DNA of 64,000 nt, taken from assembly GCA_034401795.1 (NCBI GenBank), contig CM067371.1:78343333-78407332 (forward strand), read 5' to 3'. Positions within the stretch are counted from its first letter, which is position 1. Each line of letters opens with the position of its first letter. Below, piece by piece: positions 22,501 to 35,100 of the stretch. The notes below the pieces were generated by a model. It saw only the letters and a program-made list of their open reading frames with translations. It had not been told where the DNA came from and did not search any database. The translations under genes were made by a program, and so were the position numbers. The stretch is from Chaetoderma sp. LZ-2023a. Its lineage: Eukaryota; Mollusca; Caudofoveata; Chaetodermatida; Chaetodermatidae.

Positions 22501-23461
22501 AAATATGACAATAAAACTAAATGATATAATACTCTCCTGATATACCCACCCCATACTGATATGGTCTAAGATTTAAAATGCTTGATATCTAAAGCTAACA
22601 CCATACATTGTGTTTCTCTGATGTCATGACAATATAAATAGAATGTACAGCTAGATTTGCCTACTAACATGTTACTATAGTGTATGACTTATACACAGTA
22701 CCTATTCTGACATTATCCCTTTTGTGTTTATAATGTCAGCATACTAGCATGGTACAGTTAATGCATGGACGTTCATCATGCTAACACTATATAGTTAGAG
22801 ATCATATTGCACTAACACCCCACGGGCTAAATTAAAGCCTGACAGTAACATTGTACAGAAGTGACGAGCTCACAACTTTAATAATTCACTTGCACTTGCC
22901 CCTTATTAAAACTTAAGAATAATACAATTTTAGGTTATCAGCTATTAACGATTTAACGGTTATATGACATATAATTTATTGGAAACAGTAACCCCATGGA
23001 TTCTACAGGTTATATGAATTAAATTTATATTAAGGACAAACTATACCCAGAGCCACTAATTTATGAATGTATATTACCTTAATGTTTCTACATTTGCATT
23101 TTGTTACATAATAACTTAATGAAGTATAATTGTGAAATCTGCATGTATGCAAATGAGCTAAGAAAAAGTGCTGTAAATAACTAAATAATCATGTGCTTAA
23201 TGTGCAACAAAATTAAAATAAGTTGAATACATGTCCATAAATTGCTACTAAATATGTAATGGGAAATGTGCTATTTTAGGTGCGTTATTTATTCTTGGTC
23301 GGATGGCCTTACATATTGATTGGATGTGACTTAAGATTTAAACATGGCTGTTTAAAATATGCTCCAAAGTACAGAACGTTAAGTTAGCTACTAATATATT
23401 CAAATATACATGTAGTAAAGGCTAGATTATAGGTTAGACAAAATTGAGTATGTATGTATGA
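22501..23461. other. AT-rich, nothing recognised
   Basis: About 960 bp of AT-rich sequence. Small direct and inverted repeats are present but I see no gene, RNA gene or transposon end. Confidence 0.5.
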
Positions 23462-24440
23462 TTACTGTATTCTGTGGCTGTAGTAGTAGAAACAGTCCTT
23501 CTTCGCTTTTGCCCACTGTGACTTGTCCTCTGCCAAAATTCTTAGCTTCCTCAGGTCCTTTCTTGACTTGAGTGTACCTAATCCTGCTTTCTTGACATCA
23601 CCTCGTAGTACGCTTAGAAGATTTATGCAATGACAACCTTTTCTGGCTCTGTATTTGCTGGCTCCGAGTAGGGTGAATTCCAAGGCTCTCTGTGCTGGTG
23701 TGTTTTCTGGCATCTTTAGCACATGGCCAAACATGGACCATCATTGCTGTGCGACTTTTACAGACAGCGGCGGCGTATTACATATCTTGTATAGTGCATC
23801 ATTGGAAATTATGCTCTCTGGCCATCGGTGTCCAGTGATGGTGCGTAGGTGTTTGCGGTGGCAGGCATCAAGTTTGTCTAGAGCTACCTTTGGAGCTGCC
23901 CAGCTGTTACAGTTATACATCATCAAGGGTACGCAGGTTGCATTGTATAAACGTAGTCTTTTTACCAAGGGCATCTTTGATCTACGAATCCATATTCTGG
24001 AAAGCTATGTTCCCCATGATGCAGCGTGCAGCAATGTCAGCAGTACTGCAAAGCAGTGAGCCCAGGATTGTACTTTTCCTCCATGGTTCGCCGCCACGGA
24101 GTGGATCGTCATTTTCTTTAGTTTCATGCTTTGTAGATAGGTATATGTGGGTGAACTCTGTTTTCGATTCATTCATAAAGAGATTCTCAATTTTTAGTTT
24201 GCTTGCAGCTATTGGGAGAAGTTCGTCAAGGGGTTTCTTTTCCTTATCTATAAAGTCCACATCGTCACATATTCCATCTCTAGCAGCATGCCCAGTATTG
24301 GCACCAGGAAGTTTGGTCTTGTGGAGCTTTCCCGCCCGGATTTCAATGCAGCAGCCAGGTAACAGGTGAAGAGCACAGGGGATAGACCATCTCTAGTGCG
24401 GGAGCCACAAGCTGATTTTTTGGTGAACCTGGATTTGTCA
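23462..24440 (-). pseudogene. LINE fragment (RT C-terminal half), same family as LINE E
   Basis: Minus-strand reading gives TRDGLSPVLFTCYLAAALK and GMLLEMEY (about 24420-24260), then DFIDKEKKPLDELLPIAASK, ENLFMNESKTEFTHIYLS, GSLLCSTADIAARCIMGNIA, then KRLRLYNATCVPLMMYNCNS and FGHVLKMPENTPAQRALEF down to 23462. At least three frames are needed. The segment GDGLSPVLFTCYLAAALK...MQLEMEYADE also ends LINE E at 48100-48230, so the two fragments overlap at the catalytic region and are the same family. RT fingers and endonuclease are absent. RTE-like affinity is possible but unproven. Confidence 0.75.
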
Positions 24441-24980
24441 GATAAAGTTTTTTTCTTTGCTGCATTTTGTAGTATGGGGATACCTCTTTATAATTTAGGG
24501 GGGGGGGGTGTGACCATTCCCAGCCCTTGAGCAATTTCAGATATTAACCCTTTTCTTCCCGTTTTCCGAAAAAACCCTAAATATGCTAATTATTCCATTA
24601 TTCCTTGTGAAGTACTCATACCAAAGGTATTAAATATACTTGTGTTAATGTATGTTCATAGGGGAGTTATTGTACAGTTTATTTTAATATAATTTTGATA
24701 AAAATTAACCATTTCCTGCCCAGGCTTATTAACGCATTTGTCGAATTTTCTCACTCAAAGTCCAACTATTACATTAGGATAGGCCTACTTGAAAATACAA
24801 ATTCTTTTAATTGTATACCTATTGATAGAGACATACATTATGTATCTCACTGTAATAGAACTCAATAAAAATAATAACCCTTTCCTGGCCACACAATACT
24901 TAGTAAACAAAAGCTTTAGCCAAAATTTTTATAATAATACATGGCCCGGGGTAATTTCAGAAAGTGTCAATTGAAGTAAA
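24441..24980. other. No gene recognised
   Basis: AT-rich with a short G-run at 24501-24509. Four sentence-like repeats of CCTTTCCTGGCC/CATTTCCTGCCC type occur, but I see no transposon ends or coding sequence. Confidence 0.4.
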
Positions 24981-25385
24981 TTGAAAACGCGTTTTCGATG
25001 TCAAACTATTTTCTACATGGTCGTCTGCTATAATATCTTACGTTTGGACAAACTAGATGATCAATTAGAACTGATCGCAACAAAAGCCAGCAAACAGATT
25101 TTTAGCGAAGTAAAAAACATTCAAATGGACAAGAATCATTATGATATCAGCATCAATAAAGAGCTGGCAAAAGAATCAGCCAGTGACTTTCTACTACGGC
25201 TGTTAGCAAAAGTGTCTCCTAAACTAGACAATACATTACCAACGTTGCTCATAGGTTCAATTGTCACAAGCATTGCCACAGGTCAGGCTACTAGTTTGCA
25301 GATTGAATTTTGTACGTTTTCTAAAAATAACACATTTATAGACCTATGTAGACGTGTTTGCCTGAGAAAATGCGCAAAAATATAA
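24981..25385 (+). pseudogene. Fragment of an uncharacterised repeat-associated protein
   Basis: 134-codon open frame. Its middle (LLRLLAKVSPKLDNTLPTLL, then IGSIVTSIATGQATSLQIEF) resembles, from memory, an uncharacterised protein found in many copies in invertebrate genomes; I cannot check this. The tail after LQIEF looks out of frame. No catalytic motif is visible and no function is assigned. Confidence 0.3.
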
Positions 25386-25762
25386 TAATTTCACAATGAA
25401 CTCAAGATCCATATTTACCTAAAGAAATTCAGGAGAAATTTTGCCCGTGGTGAAAAATCGCGCGGAAGCCCATGGTAATGTTGCCACAACGTGTACCATT
25501 TAGATATTCTTGCCCATCATTTGCGTTCTCAGCTAAACAATTTTCACGACACAAGACATAAAACCTTAAAACACAATGTAGCCAAATTTCTACCACACAC
25601 TTTACCTAATCACAGCTTCATTTGGTTTGTGGACAAAGACTATGGTTAGCCAAGTTCATGCCGCCTTTGCCCAGGCCGGGTGAGTTGTAGCGTCAACGGC
25701 AACTGCGGTGATTGGCCTACTAGTTAGCTCAGGTAACCTTATTTGCTAGAAAATAATGACAT
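25386..25762. other. No gene recognised
   Basis: Short spacer between the previous fragment and the pogo-like transposon. It may hold more decayed sequence of the same fragment, but no frame is convincing. Confidence 0.4.
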
Positions 25763-26378
25763 TAGGGGAAAGGTGGCTAAATTGGACCGGCGGGAAATTT
25801 GGACCATACCCATTCCCAAAAAACCTAATTAACGAGGCCGCTGATTAGTTAGCAGTACGTCATCACAACACGTGGTTCATGCAAAGATGGCGGCCTAACG
25901 AAGGAAGACAGAAATGTAAGCCTTAAATGAATATGTTTGTGATCGATGTAAATAAGAGATTAAGAACAATTTATACACCAGACCACTTGCAAGGCGTATT
26001 GTAATACAAATGATCTTTGATGGTAAAGGGCCTATATCTTAAAGCACAAGCGCAATATTCAATCACGCATTCTAAGGTGTACTGTGTGACCCACACTGAT
26101 TTCTGACCTACCGTATTTGAGGTATATTGGACCAGTGTAATGAGGTGAAATTGGACCAAGGTCCAAATTACCCTCATGTTGTCCAAATTACCCTCATGTG
26201 TCTTAATAACTTGATTTACTGGAATAGCCTACATAAATGGGTGTGGATGGTCGTAATGGCGATGGTAGTTGTTGTGTTGGTCGTCATGGTGATGGTGGTG
26301 CATGCGTGCGCGCGTGCGTGTGCGTGCATGCGTGCGTGCGTGCGTGTGCGTGCGTGTGTTGGTGTTGGTAGATTGATA

Positions 26379-26590
26379 TACAGTCAAACCTGTCTATAAC
26401 GGACACACTAGCGACCACCAACACATGGTTAGTAAAGACAAGTGGTTGATAAAAAATACATCGTTTAATTTATCAGCCTAAACCATGTTTGGGGTCACAC
26501 GGTGCCAGTATTTACGAACACCCGTCTTTAAGAACCACCACCCCATAGCCCCGAAAGTAATTCTCCGTTATAGACAAGTTTGCCTGTATA
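26379..26590. mobile_element. MITE 1 (TA-flanked, CAGTCAAACCTG ends)
   Basis: 212-bp element. The left end CAGTCAAACCTGTCTATAAC and the right end GTTATAGACAAGTTTGCCTG are inverted repeats with two mismatches, flanked by TA. It has no coding sequence and sits upstream of the transposase gene. A related copy is at 29186-29398. Confidence 0.8.
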
Positions 26591-26717
26591 AACATTTACA
26601 AATAATATTGGTAGTTTAGAACAAGTTTGACTTTATTTAACTGATTACCAAAGAGAATTATTGAGCACCATGGTAGGCATATCTAACCAAAACATTTAAT
26701 CTATTGCAGAGACAATT

Positions 26718-29037
26718 ATGGCAAATGACATGGATCGTGCTCTGTCCGCACTCCGAGGTGGAGGAATTGGTTTGAATGCAGCAGCTCGAACATACAATAT
26801 ACATAAGGCAACACTAAAACGACATCTGGACTTTAAGAATAAATTTGCAAATGGCCCCACAAGGCAGTTTGGTAGGTAACTGTACTCCCAGTCGAGTTAG
26901 AAGAGGAATTGCTTGAGCACGTCTTAAAACTAGAAAGCATGTTTTTCGGTCTTACCAGGAGAGATCTTATGCCACTGGCATGCGAACTTGCAGAGAGAAA
27001 TGGCATTCGACACGTTTTCAACAAGGATAAGCAAAGCGCTGGAAAAGGTGGGTTTAAGTTGTTTTTGAAAAGACATCCTCAAATTGCACTCCGTCAACCA
27101 GAGGCTACATCATTAGCACGGGCATCAGGTTTTAACCGAGGGAGTGTGAATAAATTCTACGATATGCTAGAAGGCATTTTGATAAGACCACAATCGATGC
27201 AACGCGAGTCTTTAACATGGATGAGTCGGGTCTACGCAACAGTACAGACACCACAGAAAATATTAGCATTGAAAGGAAGGCATCAAGTTGATGCAATGAC
27301 AAGTGCAGAGCGCTGCGTTAACACCACTGTTATTTGTTGTGCCAGTGCGTCAGGACAGTATGTTCCACCAATGATACTGTTTAAGTGTAAAAGAACGAAA
27401 GATGAGCTGAAAGATGGTGCTCCGCCAAGGAGTTTAGTGTTATGTAATGACAGTGCATGGATGGATCAAGAACGATTTCTATTATGGATAGAACCTTTCC
27501 TGTCTGTTGTGAAGCCTACAAAGGAACCCCCAGTTCTCCTTATTGTGAATGGTCATAGGTCGCACACTACGAATCTGAAAGCAATCAATGTGGCTCATTA
27601 TGCTTTCGCTACCATCACACACAACACATAGATTGCAGCCACTGGATATGACATTTTTAAACCCTTAAACACATAGAATAATCAGGCTGCTGAACGGTTG
27701 TTACGAGACAATCCAGGCAGAGGAATTACAACATTCCAAGTTTCTAAATTATTCGGATAAGCATACATCAAAGCTGCCACAACGGCAAATGCTGTTAGTG
27801 GCTTTGCCCAAATGTGGTATTTGGCCATGCACAAGAGATGTCTTCGAAGAGCATGACTTCCAACGGTCTACCTTATCAAAACAAGCTACAAATCCCGCAA
27901 TTACCCTGAGTGTCAGTACAGCGACAGATCCTGCAACTACCCCGAGTGTCAGTACAATGCCACATCATGCAATTACCCCGGTGTCAGTATAGTGACGGAT
28001 CATGCAACTACCCAGAGTGTCAGTACAGTGATGGATCCCACAACTACCTCGAGTGTCAGTACAGCGACGGATCCCACAACTACCTCGAGTGTCAGTACAG
28101 CGACGGATCCCACAACTACCCCGAGTGTCAGTACAGCGACGGATCCCACAACTACCCCAAGTGTCAGTATAGCGATGAATCATGCAACTACCCAGAGTGT
28201 CAGCATAGCGACGGATCGCGCAACTACCCTGAGTGTCACTACAGACACAGATCACGCAACTACCCCGAGTGACAACAACTCTAGGCACACTGGCTCTGCT
28301 ACTGTTTCAATTATGGTATCTGACCAGGCACATATTCTACGTTCAAACAACATTACCGATCTTGGGCCTAGTCAACAAATCACTATTGCTGTCAACCCTG
28401 TAGGCCTATTCAATGCGCAAACAAGCACACTTCCAATGTTTCCATGCAGTCCTGACTCCAACATTGCTGAGACTACACTCAATCCAGTTACGAGCACTGT
28501 TACGTCAGCCGTGTGTAATCCCTCAAGAATAATGTTAAAGTATCAGTTACAGACATTTCTCCTATTCCCCGCAAAGTACTAAAGATAGCAACACGGTCAA
28601 TGCGCAAGAGCGAAGCACTGATTTTAACTTCGAGTCCGTATAAAGAAACGTTAGCGATTGCAAAGGAAAGTGATAAGCCTAAATGTAACAGTTGGTCTAA
28701 AAAACAATTAATTTCAGTAAAACATTGGAAACTAACGCAGCAACTACAAATGCAACACTGACAAAGACCATGGCTACAAATGCGAGAACAACAGCGTCTA
28801 AGTCCTCGTCAGCTAAAAATGTGGGAAAAAGTGGCAAATGTGGAAAAGGTGGCAACACCAAAAGTACAAAAGGAGCTAAGACCATATCTGACGCAAATGG
28901 CGCAGATGACTGGTTCTGTTTTATGTGTACAGAATCGACTAAAGAGTCCAATGTCAAAAGTGCGAAAAATGGGTGCATACTGCATGTGCTGACATGGGTT
29001 TTGGCTCCCAGTATGTACGCGAATTATGCGGGAATTA
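26718..29037 (+). pseudogene. Pogo-like transposase (HTH-DDE-PHD-like finger), inactivated
   Basis: Cut-and-paste transposase. ATG at 26718 opens an HTH (LNAAARTYNIHKATLKRHL, Psq/CENP-B type). After a frameshift near 26875 come ELLEHVLKLESMFFGLTRRD and PEATSLARASGFNRGSVNKF. In the DDE core the first Asp (FNMDESG, 27210) lies out of frame between two compensating shifts; the second reads NGHRSHTT (27547), so Asp is replaced by Asn; the third, LQPLDM (27633), is also out of frame. AAERLLRDNPGRGITTFQVS and GFAKCGIWPC follow. The linker is a 36-bp minisatellite. ILTSSPYKETLAIAKE (28625) leads to a C-terminal PHD-like finger (CEKWVHTACADMGFG, 28952) ending at 29037. Clearly dead. Confidence 0.82.
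27895..28281. repeat. 36-bp coding minisatellite, ~10.7 copies
   Basis: Units align on CAACTACCCCGAGTGTCAGT followed by ACAGCGACGGATCC. Most are exactly 36 bp, so the transposase frame reads a 12-residue Ser/Thr/Pro-rich repeat (SVSTATDPTTTP type). One unit near 27976 has lost one base. Confidence 0.9.
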
Positions 29038-29185
29038 GTCAGATGAAAGTGCAATATAAAAATAACCATCTGCCATACATGGCACCAACTGGTCAGTATG
29101 CCAGTATTGCTAGGCCAAAAATCGTGCATTCTTAGCATTGGATGATATGGAAATTAGTCATGGATGTCTCTCAATGGATGTCATA

Positions 29186-29398
29186 TACAGTCAAACATGT
29201 CCATAGTGACCACTATATGGTCCTACAAACATGCTCACTAAAGACTGACAGTTGCTTACTATGATTCAGTTGGTATGGTAAATAGCTGTTGGGAATAAAA
29301 TACGGCATTTCTTCAAAACAGGTGGTATTGCAACCACCCATCTTAAAAAATCACCTGGCTCCGACAGCAAGCGGTTGCTATAGAAAAGTTTGACTACT
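29186..29398. mobile_element. MITE 2, related to MITE 1
   Basis: Starts ATACAGTCAAACATGTCCAT and ends TATAGAAAAGTTTGACTACT, an imperfect inverted repeat of the same type and similar length as 26379-26590. Lies downstream of the transposase gene inside the pogo-like element. Confidence 0.7.
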
Positions 29399-29742
29399 TA
29401 TGATATATGAACATAACAATAAATAATCACATACTTTTGTTAATATATACAATCTGGATTTGGCTGTATGGAGAAAACCCAGTTATAATTTTAGTGGTCC
29501 AATTTTGACTCCATAGTGCTCCAAATTTGCCCCCATGGAGTCTTAATTGGACCACCACAAAATATTTTTGGAATTATCCTAATACTCTTCGTTCTTATTG
29601 CAATTACTTAAGGCACTGCCACACGTTTACCACTGGATATGTGTTACAAATAGAATAATTAAATATAGATTGTTCCTTGAAATTCACGATTTATTACAAT
29701 GTTATCTTAGGGGGTCCAATTTTGCCCCCCCCCTTCCCCTAC

Positions 29743-31947
29743 TAATGAGGTTAGCAATTACACGGAATGGTTACATCGATCCAAACAAAGCACTGCCTAT
29801 CCAGAATCTATGTCTAACCCAGCAAAGAAACAAGAAACCACATATTATCAAAGCAGACATTCACACAACCACAACAGAAATGCAGTTTCTTACGAGTATC
29901 CTCATACAACATTATTGACTGGGTTCACATTTGTCTAAGTATCGGCTACAACATAGCATGACCAAAGACGTCCTATACAGAGAATCTAAACATAGACTGT
30001 GTGATAAAACACTGTTAACCACACACGTGATTTGACACTGGAAAAACAAATAGTGCCTATATAAATTGTAAGTATCTGGGCTATTAATCTCAGTTAAAAT
30101 ACTACGTCGAGCCAATGTTTACAAGTATATAGTTATCGAAGTCTTGGTATCATAGACTATGATTAGCATATATTTGAAAGGATGCCATAACTATGAATTC
30201 CAAGTGGTAAGTGTGTCTGTCGGTCTGTATGTCGGTTCATCGATCTGTCAGTCAAATTCTTTTCAATTTAGGCAAACCTGCATATGTCGCAACTAACAGT
30301 TGGTACTTGATTAAAACCGGTGAACATACAGTTTTCAAAACAGGTTGAGCAGATATACCGATAACACAATTGCTAGTATCTAAGAAATAAGAAATATTAA
30401 AATTAATTTAGTGGAAGCATGTACTGCATACAGTTTGCATAAGCTAAAGTTCAAGTTCAATGTTCTATATTTAATATTACGCTATTTTATTTTACTTTGC
30501 ACTTAAAATTTAAAGTTTATAAATATTAGCCTCTTGAAAATACCATATTTTTGTTTGACTATATACATATGATGTGATATTTAAAAAGCCTTTTCAGAGG
30601 TGGCCGTAATTTGTTTAATAGTTTGAAATCAATGTTTACGACAATTGTATTACTTTCTATAATGAGTTTACTGTTGTATTGAAACTGTGATTGTTACAGA
30701 TTAGCCCTATCTTTATTTAAAATGTCACTTTGTTATTTTCTATGTTGCCTTGCCTAGTCTCGTTTCCAATTTGTCATAGCAGTACATTTGGCATGTTTAA
30801 TCATAGGCCTATGTCTAGTCACTTTCCTTATGCTTTGAAGTGTGATTTTACCACGTAATGTTCGGAATGTTATCGTTTATGATATGGATTATGCGTCTAT
30901 AATATACTAATATACTTAGTTGTTTTTTTAATTTTTTTATTTCGTTTAGTTGATACAGAATTAATGTGGCACTGTACACAAATCATTTGAAATGTGTTGT
31001 CGGCATATTCATAAGCTTTTTATACTGCTACAAAATCTTACTTATCTAGGTCTATCTAATCTCGATCTCGAATATAGCGCGTTCGTTGTTGCGTGAACAC
31101 GTGTTGAAATTTATTTTTAATAATTTGTGTATAGTTTAATGTTTTATCAGTCTTTTTTCAAGTGTTAGTGTGCGTTTTTAAGCAGTTCTGTTGCTTGTTC
31201 AATATACTACAATTGTACTGTATACTCGGCTATCTAAAATGCAAGTTTTTAGTTTGGAATTTAAATCGTAATCAGATCTTGGGACGGGGCCATTTTGAAT
31301 TTCCGAAGTTGGTAAGTTGACACAATCTGTTCCAACCAGTCCCTAACTCACGTATCATATACTTTCGCATACTAACATTCACAATAATCAACAGACACTG
31401 AGTCACTGCACAAAATCTGCTCATGCAATAACTTTAGTCGCCTCGAGTCTTGTGCTATCGCAATACCTACTTCTTAACATTATCGTCTGTTTATCTGATA
31501 TAACCATTAACTGTGCAGAACTAATTGTATCCGTATCCTAACATATCCTATTTTAATCGCCTCTCACTATGCCGTATGTGCCACAAACATTATCTACGTC
31601 TTAATGCTGATATCTGCAGAGATCTTTACCCGCATGTTAACAGCATGCATGAACTAGTCTATCACCCGCTTCCCACTACTCCACATGTGCAGTAAACATT
31701 TCATCCGCTCCTTGAGCTTGTATGCAATAGACATTTCTATCTGCTTTTTAACATTAATGTTTTAACATTAACGTGTGCAATATTCAGCAATTTATAATTA
31801 ACATTAATCTCTGCAAAAACATACTCCTGTCGCAACGTATTTGCTATCAACTGAACGATTGAATTAATTCAGGGGTATATGCTCCTACAGATTCTTCGGA
31901 TCAGCCACTTCAAATTTTAAGATTAAAGCCTGATAACTTATTTAACA
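29743..31947. other. AT-rich 2.2 kb, no gene recognised
   Basis: No coding domain, repeat end or RNA gene recognised. Because LINE C coding sequence begins at 31948, part of this may be its 5' UTR, but nothing here proves it. Confidence 0.4.
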
Positions 31948-32196
31948 ATGGATACAAATGCAGTAGCTGTCTCACTGCCACCTCCCAATACCGCTAACCG
32001 CTTACTGAGCTCGTTACATGTTGATATAGTGATTAGGACAGACTTTCAGCTAAATGTTACACGTACCATGGAGAAACAAATAAAAGCATCGAACAGAATA
32101 ACGCACGTTAAGGTAACGCATACAGAGGGTGGCATATTTGTCGAAGCTGATGCAGCACTGTATCTGCTTCTCCGCAGAGCTACTGATCACTTGTAC
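31948..32196 (+). pseudogene. LINE C ORF1, 5' part (cut by an LTR)
   Basis: Starts MDTNAVAVSLPPPNTANRLL and runs about 83 codons, with HVKVTHTEGGIFVEADAALY near its end, until homology to the LTR starts at about 32197. No named domain is recognised. It is read as the start of LINE C ORF1 because further ORF1-like sequence resumes right after the LTR; that link is inferred. Confidence 0.45.
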
Positions 32197-35100
32197 TGTT
32201 GCCTCCGGGGCATGCACGCTGGTCCCCCAGATTCTCCTGTTCCATGGTACCACCGGTTTGCGGTGCATTGCGATGGGGCTGCTGGTTAGCTGCGGATCTC
32301 TGGGTTGCGGATCAGGTGTTGTGCGTTGCCGGATTGGACAAAGACCAACTTCTAGAGCCAGTGGACATTCCACACTCCAGTGGGGCCGTGCGACCATCGC
32401 CGTGAAAGTTGAACCTCACGGTCTCATCCTCGCTGTTGGTGTCACCAGTGTGACGGTCCCACAGCTCCATTTAGGGCTGGGACATAATTAAATAATACAA
32501 TAATTAATATAAGCAGAAGTCAAACAATCGTACTCGTTTTCCGCATACCTGGGAGAAGTCTAGTATATGGGGCCAAGTTGATGACTCGTCATCGTGGTCC
32601 TCGCCAGAGGTACCTCACAGAGTAAGATCCGTGAGGCATCCCCACAAAGGAGGGTCCTAACGCGACTACCAAATTAACCTCTACAAACATTTTTGTTGCG
32701 AGAGGAAAGTGCCTCGCGCAGGCCTCCATCACAGGAAAATGCCTACAACGCTGGAGCGGAGGAAGAGAGATGGCAAAAAGGGCCACGCTTCTGTTAAAAC
32801 CATATTATGTAAAAGAGTCAACCATGTGAAATTATATGGTTAATGTGATGCATGCTGTTTTACGTGAAGATGGGGGTGGATGATTTCCATAGAATTCAAC
32901 ACCGTCACCTTATGTAAGTTCCAAGATTCTGTATTAGTAGCTGCCATTTTATTTATGCGGGCCTTCTGCTAGTTTCTACCCTATCATTTAGTTTTTGGGT
33001 CCAGACCTAGGTTTAGCCGCAAATGCCAATGTAAACTAACTATTTTTAACATATAAGTCTGATGGGCGAGAATCTTCGGTGACCGTGAGGTCACCCTACA
33101 GAGCACACCCATCAGTTAGACAGCGCATGCAAATATCATGAGGGGAAAGCTCCAGAATCATATAACGATCCTGTTACCGTCACGTCATGACCACATATAA
33201 GAGCACAAGGACAAGTCATGGTACATAAGAGTTGATAAGCACATGTAAGTTTTAGGGTGGGGACAAAGATGCAGCTATCTAACTATAGCGACCTTCCCGT
33301 GAGGGCGTGGTGTGTTCTAAGACCGCACCCAGTCACTTGTGGAGTTAGATGGAGAACTGAATCATATCCGTCACAATTTTTCCGCAGTGCTTCCTACTTT
33401 GGTGGGGTTTTCTAACTAACTAGTATCCGAAGATACATGGGGGTTGTATGCAGTGATCATTACTTTATTTCTAGCCACACTGGAACCCCAGTAGTTCCAA
33501 AGTCAACTCTAAATAACGTGACGGAGGGAGATCCAGACAATTAATAAGCCGGAGGGCTGGTGGAATGTAGATGGAGACAATGACCCATTATGGATGCCTT
33601 AAGGTATATGGCCAATTTATATTATCTAGCCGGTGTGCGGTGTTACATATCTGCTACTCCCGGAAAGGAGACTAACTCGAATTGTCTCCTACCGAGTAAT
33701 CATCGCTACTACTATAAACCTATCATATGGCACTAGAACAGTCTAGGTTTAGTTTACGACGTTTCATGTTCGCGTAATGAGAACATGAACAGCGACCTCA
33801 GTGAAAAATTGATGCTGTGCGGGGAATAAGGTCGTGCAGATGTTGTTGATGTATAGTGTAGCCTAGTAATACTGTGGTCCAAGAGTTTTTATATAAAATA
33901 AACAAAACATATATCATGGATGGCTACAGCCACACCACTAACTTTGAATAATACAGTAATAGAAGGTCGCTCGACCTTGACGGTGCTTATGGGCACGAAA
34001 ATGAGAATAATAAATGCAGAATAATAAACTATAAAAATGCGGTCTCAAGTGACCAGGAGGTACCTATTTGTCATCAGTACTTGTTACACACAAGTAATAC
34101 AAAAATAATATTATAATAACAGAGTACCTATTAGTCATCAGTACGGAAAAAGTTCTAGAGTCACAATAGTTGTAGCGTAACATAATCGGAATGCGAGATG
34201 GCATGATACGGAAGTTGGCTGCTAAGAAAACTGCAGGCACACTGCGGATCTGGCTCATTCTCATGAGAAGTGAAGAAGAACGTTTGCAGACATGGATGAT
34301 TACTAAATAGTCATGTCTACACAAATGGTTATGAATTTAAACGGAGTGTCAAAAGTTCTGTACTGTTGCCGAAATTGAAGCTGCCTTATAGTTCTTGAAT
34401 GCCTGCAGATGAAGTTAATGCGGATGCATTCTGACGGGTCACAAGATGCATGCATCGAATAGCTCACACGATTCATCAGGCAATATCCCCTTAACTGCAG
34501 TCAAAAATGTCTAAAATACTAACGCATTATGTGTGGATTGTTTACACCACTGGTTACATGGTACGGCAGATCTGGCGAGTTATCACAGAGCACGTGACTC
34601 ACCCCACATACTGGACAACGACCTACATCGGGGTCAAAAGGCCAATCCAAATGAAAGGTCCCTTTGTGGAAGTAGTGGCTTGGGCTACATGATTTTACTT
34701 TCTTGGTTGCACCCGGGTGAGATCTTCCCGGGAGCTTACAAAAACTGGTGGTTGTGGATGTGGTGGCTAATACCCCAGAGACGACGAATGCTCAAAACCG
34801 AATGGCACCACAGCAGCTGTCTAATATCTGCAGTAGTTAGCAATACTATCGACTCGTCCTCTCAGACCAGATACCTCAGCACCACCTGACTGTGGCTGAA
34901 TCTGATTTTTCAATTCCCTTTTATACTGCATGTAACGTCACAGCTGGAGCGCCACAGCCAATCAGCGAGCGTGCCTCAGAGGCAGGGAAGCGGGTCACGT
35001 GACACGCCATCGTACCCATGCACTGAGAGCATGCATGCACTAAGCCTATAGTAAATAGTAAAGGGTTTTGGAATCCTCGCTTCATTCCGGTCATGACTGA

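Larger units (their letters stand above)
25763..29742 (+). mobile_element. Pogo-like DNA transposon (~4 kb) with terminal inverted repeats
   Basis: Left end TAGGGGAAAGGTGGC...AAATTGGACC and right end GGTCCAATTTTGCCCCC...TTCCCCTA are inverted repeats of about 30 nt with a TA at each edge, as expected for Tc1/mariner/pogo elements. Subterminal motifs of CCAAATTACC/GGTCCAAATT type recur at 26119-26200 and 29500-29560. Between lies a decayed transposase gene (26718-29037), two MITE copies and a (GT/CG)n tract at about 26300-26360. Its damage makes it a non-autonomous relic. Confidence 0.8.

Noticed and set aside
26127-26399. Small open frame rich in Val/Met/Ala/Cys
   Set aside because: Covers a GT/CG low-complexity tract in the pogo-like element; no domain.
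27895-28281. CRISPR-like array of 36-bp direct repeats
   Set aside because: Units are contiguous with no spacers, lie in a transposase coding region, and the genome is eukaryotic.
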